DNA from: Thermohalobaculum sp039184865
Lineage (GTDB): Bacteria; Pseudomonadota; Alphaproteobacteria; Rhodobacterales; Rhodobacteraceae
Length of the DNA stretch: 64,000 nt
NCBI GenBank assembly: GCA_039184865.1
Contig: JBCDAV010000025.1
Coordinates: 1-64,000 of the forward strand
Reading direction: 5' to 3'
Positions 50,501 through 56,500 of the stretch are shown here, in pieces (the stretch's first letter is position 1; every line of letters begins with the position of its first letter). Under the pieces are notes generated by a model. That model had not been told where the DNA came from. It searched no databases and was given only the letters and a program-made list of their open reading frames with translations. The translations under genes and the position numbers were made by a program.

Positions 50501-53500
50501 CTCGTCCAGCGTCAGCGTGCTGCCGTCGCCGAAGCGGAATTCCTCGACCTGCGTCGTGCCGAGGCCACCGACGATTGTCAGCACGTCCGCGCCGTTGCCG
50601 AGGTCGATGACCAGATCGTCGCCGTTGCGGCTGACCATCAGATCCTCGCGCCGGACCGACGCACCGAAGACGACCTGATCGATCACACCGTCCACGTCGG
50701 TCTGCTCGATCACGCGGTCGAAATCGTAATCGGCGCCGAAGGCATAGGTGTCTTCGGCATTGCCGCCAATCAGCGTGTCATCGCCCTGACGCCCGTCCAG
50801 AACGTTCGGATTGTCGAGATTACCGATGATCTCGTTGTCGCCGCGGTTCCCGCCCTCGATGTTGAGCTGTTCCTCGACATCGGCAATCGACAGGAACGAG
50901 CCGTCGGTAAACTCGAAGCGCTCGACGCCGTTGTCGAGATCGAGGAACTGGTTGCGGATGCGCAGCGTGTCCGGGCGCTCCAGCACCGAGATCACAAGGT
51001 CATTGCCGTCCTTGGTGAAGACCACGTTGGCCTGGGTGATGTCGTCGCCGAAGACCACCACGTCGTCGACCGGTACGAAGATGCCTTCGCGATCCGACCA
51101 CGCAGCGCGGACGCGGGTGTCGACGATGACATCCTCGCCGTAACCGACATCGAACAGGTAGGTGTCGCCGCCGTCGCCGCCCTGCAGCAGGTCGTTGCCC
51201 GCGCGGCTGTCCAGAACCTCAGCGAAGTTCGACCCGGTGATCGTCTCGCCCGCGTTGGTCCCGACGAGATCGATGTCTTCCGGATTGAAGTCGGTGAAAA
51301 CCAGCGTGCTGTCGTCGAACTGGAAGAACTCGACGGCGAACTGCTGCCGCCCGGCACGGACGTACTGGTTCTCGAGGATCACCTGATCGCCCGTCGCCGT
51401 GACCGTCATGATCAGGTCGAGCGCGGTGCGTGAAAACTCGATATCGCCGGTCTGGATGCCGGAGAACTCGATGGTCTCCGACCCGTCGCTGTCGAGAATG
51501 GTATCGGTACCATAGCCGAGTTCGAAGATGTAGACGTCGTTGCCGCTCTGACCCTCGAGACGGTCGTCGCCCAGCCCGCCATCGATGCGGTCGTTGATGG
51601 TCTCGAACCCGTAGATCAGGTCGTTGCCATCGGTCTTGGCGATGTCGACATAGTGCTGGAGCAGCTTGAGGTAGTCCCACACCGTGCCGTCGGCGAAGGC
51701 GAACTCCTCGATCACGTTCAGGTAGCCGACCAGGAAGATCTCTTCCAGGAAGTCGGTCAGGATCAGCTCGTCCTCGGTGCCCGTCACCTGCAGGGTCAGC
51801 GTATCGCCCGGTCCGTCGCGCAGGTAGGTGAAATCGGTCCAGCGCAGATCATCGGTGAACTGCAGCAGATCGTCCTTCGGCCCGAACAGGGCCGAGGCGA
51901 AGTCGGCGTCCAGAACCACGTCCTTGCCGTAGTTCCGGCCGTAGATATAGGTGTCGAAGCCGGACTCGCCGGTCAGGAAGTCGTCGCCCGCGCCGCCGTC
52001 CAGCGTGTTGTCGTTCAGAAGCCCGAAGATCGCGTCGTCACCGTCGGTCTTGGCGTTCTTGAGCACCTGATCGACGATGTCGGTGTAGTCGAGCGTCGTG
52101 CCCTTCTCGAAGATGATCTTCTCGATCAGGTTCGGCGCCACGTAATCCAGCCCGTCATCTGCGCCGATCAGCTCGCTGAAGAAGCCGAGGTTCAGGCGCA
52201 CGCCGCCGAACTGGCCGACAAGCTCGACGCTGTCGCCGGTCTCGTTGCCGTCGATGTCGAGAATGGTGATCAGCAGGTTCTCGCTGTCGCCGTCGCGCGT
52301 CAGGCGGATCGTGTCCTGCGTGATGTCTCCGCGGAACATCAGGAAGTCCATGCCCGCCTGGACCGGACCGAACGAGAAGTTGCCGAGATCGTCGATTACG
52401 TCGTGGCCGTCGCCGACCTCGATGATGTAGGTGTCGCCGCCGGCGCCGCCCGACATGAAGTCGTTGCCCCTGCCGCCGAACAGGATGTCGCCCGAGCCCG
52501 AGCCGAAATAGGCATCGGCCTCGTCCAGTGCCGCGCGTTCGAAATCGACCACGGCGAACGACATGCGGTAGCGGTCCCAGACCACGCCGTCGGCGAAGAC
52601 GATCTCGTCGACACCGGTCTGCATCCGCGTGCCGTCCTGCAGGATGATGTTCAGTTCGCCGAGGAACTGGTCGGTCAGCCGGACGAAGTTGGCGCCGTCA
52701 TTGTAGAAGAGGATCATGTCCTCGCCGTCGCGGACGGCCTTCACCTCGTCCGAGCGGATGGCGACGAAGCGCAACTGGTCCTTGTCGCCGAGATCGCGGT
52801 CGTAGATGAAATCGTCGCCGGAGTCCTGGCCGACGAAGTAGACGTCGACCTGGTTCTGGGTCGTGTCGAACTCCTGCGCGTCTTCCTCGAAGCTGCCGAT
52901 GATCGTCTGGTCGCCGCCGGTCAGGTAGAAGAAGTTCGTGCCGTCATGGCCGCGCACTTCGGTGTCCGTGACCTCGTGCGTGACGATGCGCCGTTCATCG
53001 ATCGCGAAGGCGTTGGCAATCGCGAAGATGTCCAGATCGATGCCGACATTCTCGAACGCCGCGATGAGCATCTGGAAGATGAAGGGCTGGTTCACGCCGA
53101 CTTCGGGATCGAAGAAGAACTTCTTGTCCTGCGGGCGGTAATCCGGGAACAGCTGCCCGAGGATCGCATTCCACTCGATCAGGTAATCCACGACCGCGTC
53201 GTCCGCGTTGGTCGCGGGCGCGCGCTCGAAGATCGCCTCGAACATCGGTGCGAGTTCGCGATCCGTCGTCGGACGGTAGGCATCGTCCTCGATATCGTAC
53301 TCGATGCCCTGCGCGTAGTCGGACAACCCGTCCTGAATCGCCAGACGCACTGCAAGGCGGCGGCTCGTCAGGAAGTATTGCTGCATCGAGAGGCCGACGA
53401 GTTCGATCATCGGCTGGATCACCGAAATGAATTCGTCGTCCGAAGCGGAGAAGCTGCCGCCTTCGATGGTCTTGTAGTCGATCAGGCCGGTGGAGTTGTC

Positions 53501-56500
53501 GAGCGTCGCCGTGAGCATCTCCTCGCGGAACTCGACACCGGCAAGGCTGGTCGCGAAGTGGAACTGGCCCGGCGTGAGCAGTTCGACCCGGAAGGTGCTG
53601 TCGTCGCTGACGCCGACCTCGTCGAGGGTCTCCAGGTCGACCGCGAAATTGCGCAGGTTGAACTCGCGGCTGTCGCCGGTCTTGAACTGCAGCTCCAGCG
53701 CGCGGTCGAGGTTGCGTGCCCAGACGTAGAACTCGCCATCCTGATCGGTGACCTCGACGGTGTAGTCGACCGGGATACCGTCGGTGACGCGAACGGCGAT
53801 GTTCTCGACCTCGATCGCCGCGTACGGGTTGAAGCTGATGTTCTCGACGCGCCACTCCTGCCCGGGATTGCGCGACAGCGCGAGGATATCTTCGACGGTC
53901 GGCAGCGCGATCGGATTGCCCAGATCGTCGGTGATCGGGCGCCCGCTCGCCAGACGCCAACTGCCATCGGCATTCTGGATCCCGTAATCGTCGATCACCG
54001 CGCGGTCATCGACGAGGCGCAGCAGATAGGGCGCGTTCTCGCGGAACTGGACCTCTTCGCCGCGGCTCGCCGGAGACCACGCCTGTTCGAGCTGCCATGT
54101 CTGGCCCGACGCGGTCGCCTGCGCGAGCAGATCCTCGAGCGTCGGGCGATCGATCGGCGTGCCGCCCGCGTCGGTGATCGGGTTGCCGCTGGCCAGCGTC
54201 CAGAAACCACCCGTTCCGTCTTCGACATAGACGCCGCGATCGGTCAGCGTGATGTTACCGGTACCATCGTCGGTCAGGAGGACCGGGATCAGCTCCCGCG
54301 TCGTCTCCATGGTCTGGCCCCAGTAGCTCAGGACCGGGCCGACCTGATCGCGGATCTGGTAGTAGTTCGGCTCGGTCATCGAGGCCGCGACCTGCTCGAC
54401 GATCAGGCCGAGCTCGATGTCGTTCGCCATCGCGACGCTGAGATCGGTCATCGAGCCGTAGCCCTTGCTCTCGATCTGCAGGTCCTGCTGCCATGCGGCG
54501 GCGCCGGCCTCACCGGCGTAGATCGTGTAGCTCTCCAGCGTCTCGAAGATCGCGTCGAAGCTGCGCGTGGTCGTGCCGTCGGCGAATTCGACGAAGCTGG
54601 TCGCCAGCAGGTCGGTGCCCTGCGGCGTCGTGATGTCCAGTTCCTGGGTGGCGAGATCGAACGCGACGATGCCGAGCTCGTCCAGCGTCAGCAACTCGCC
54701 TGCGTCGGTGCGGCCGTCCTCGTTGCGGTCGCGCCAGACCCGCAGCTCGGCCCAGACGAGATCGGCGACCGTGATCTTGCCGTCGCCGTCGCCACCGTTC
54801 TCGACCAGATCGAACTGCGCGAGATGCGCGAAACCGCCGCCGAACTGACCGCCGAACATCTCGCTGATATCGTCGATCCGGTCGTTGTTGTTCAGGTCGC
54901 GAACGAGGAAGCCGTCATCGCCCTTCAGCCAGCTCGTCAGCTCGGCGAAGAGATCGAGGTCCATGTCGAAGTAGACCCGCGCGCCGTCGACGGTCAGCGT
55001 CTCGATGCCGTCGCCGTCCAGATCGATCACCAGCGGATCGGCGCCTGCCGCCCAGAGATTGGCCTTGGCCAGGCGGATCGCGGCCCCGGCCAGCCACGAG
55101 GCCGCATCGGCCAGCATCAGCGCGTCATAGGCCGTGAACAGGAAGTTCGTGACGGGCGAGAGCTTGATGATCTGTTCGGCGACGGCCCCGATCCCGCCCA
55201 TGATGGTCGAGAACACGTTCGGGAAGTTGAACAGCATCCCAAAGTCGCCGACATCGTCGTTGACGCTGGCCGGGATACTGTTGATGCCGCCCAGATCCTC
55301 CCACCACGGGCCGTCGAACGTGTCCGTCGTGGCGAAGTTGAAATCCGGGATCGTCTGGAAGCCGACGAAGTTGACCGTTCCGTCGCCAAGGTCGAATTCC
55401 TGCGCCACCGACTGCCCGGTGGCGATGCGGAACAGCAGATCCGTCATGTTCGCGAGGACGAGCGTGTTGGAGTCGCTCTCTTCGCTGCGGACGGCGATGT
55501 AGACGATATTCGGCAACCAGGTGTCGAAGAACGTCCTCGACAGGCCGTTGGTCGCGGCCGTGCTCAGGAGCGCGAAGAACGTGAAGCCGTTCTGGACGGC
55601 GTCGAGCACGTCCTTGCTGCCGGTCTGCGCGCCGAGCAGGAAAGAGACCGAGGTGCCGCTGGCATCGCCGCCGGTCAGCGGGACACCGTAGAAGCTGATG
55701 ATGTCGTTCTTCTGCGGGTCGAGGATCGTCGTGTTCGGTGCGAACCAGAAATGGTCCGAGTTGTCGCTGGAGTCCTCTACGCCGCCGAGCGTGCCGTCCG
55801 CGCCCTCGACCTGCCCCGTGAACAGGTCGCCGTAAAGCTCGCCGCCGGGCGTGGTGTTGATGATCACGTCGCGGCCGAGGCCACCGCCGGTGCGCACGGC
55901 ATTGCCGCCGGTGACGATGATGATGTCATCGTCCGCCCCGCCGGTGACCGAAAGGTCGCCATCGGGGATCGACGTGATGAAGATGACGTCGCGGCCCTCG
56001 CCAGCGTCGATCTCGCCGGTGCCCGAATGCGTGCCAGTGTCCGCGCTGGTCATCGCGAACCGGTCGTCCTTGTCGGTCAGTTGAATGCTGTCGACATTCT
56101 CGAATTTCACCTTGTCGTCGAAGACGATCAGGTCTTCGGTGAACAGCAATGCCGCAATCGCTGCAGGTTGCGCCCCGCCCAGGAAATTGGTCGCGCGGTA
56201 GAGCTCGGTGAAACCGGGCACGGTCACCTGCACCGTGCCGTTGTGATAGAACACGCCCTGATCCGAGAAGAACGGCACATCGCGTTCGCCGAAGATCAGC
56301 TTGTCGCCGGTCTCGCTGTCGCCGCCTTCGCCGAAATCGATCGTGATCGTCTCACGGAAGAAATCGAGCTCGAAATCCTTGTTGATGGTGATCTCGTCGT
56401 ACTGGTCGCTGGCGAAGAGCGTTTCCGTGGAGAAGATCAGATCCTCGACCTGGTCGCCTTCGGCGTCGGTGCCCTCGACCCGCAATTGCACGGTCAACTG

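Larger units (their letters stand above)
40960..52530 (-). repeat. central RTX / haemolysin-related module array
   Basis: About residues 1950-5800. Each module has one to several GGxGxDxxx nonapeptides, a YxFxxGDGxDxIxD strand, and a closing IExxxFxDGTxW-type segment followed by a short helix (haemolysin-type calcium-binding protein related domain). I counted about 25 closing motifs. Modules differ in sequence, except for a block of five near-identical ones at about 45.5-47.6 kb. Confidence 0.85.
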
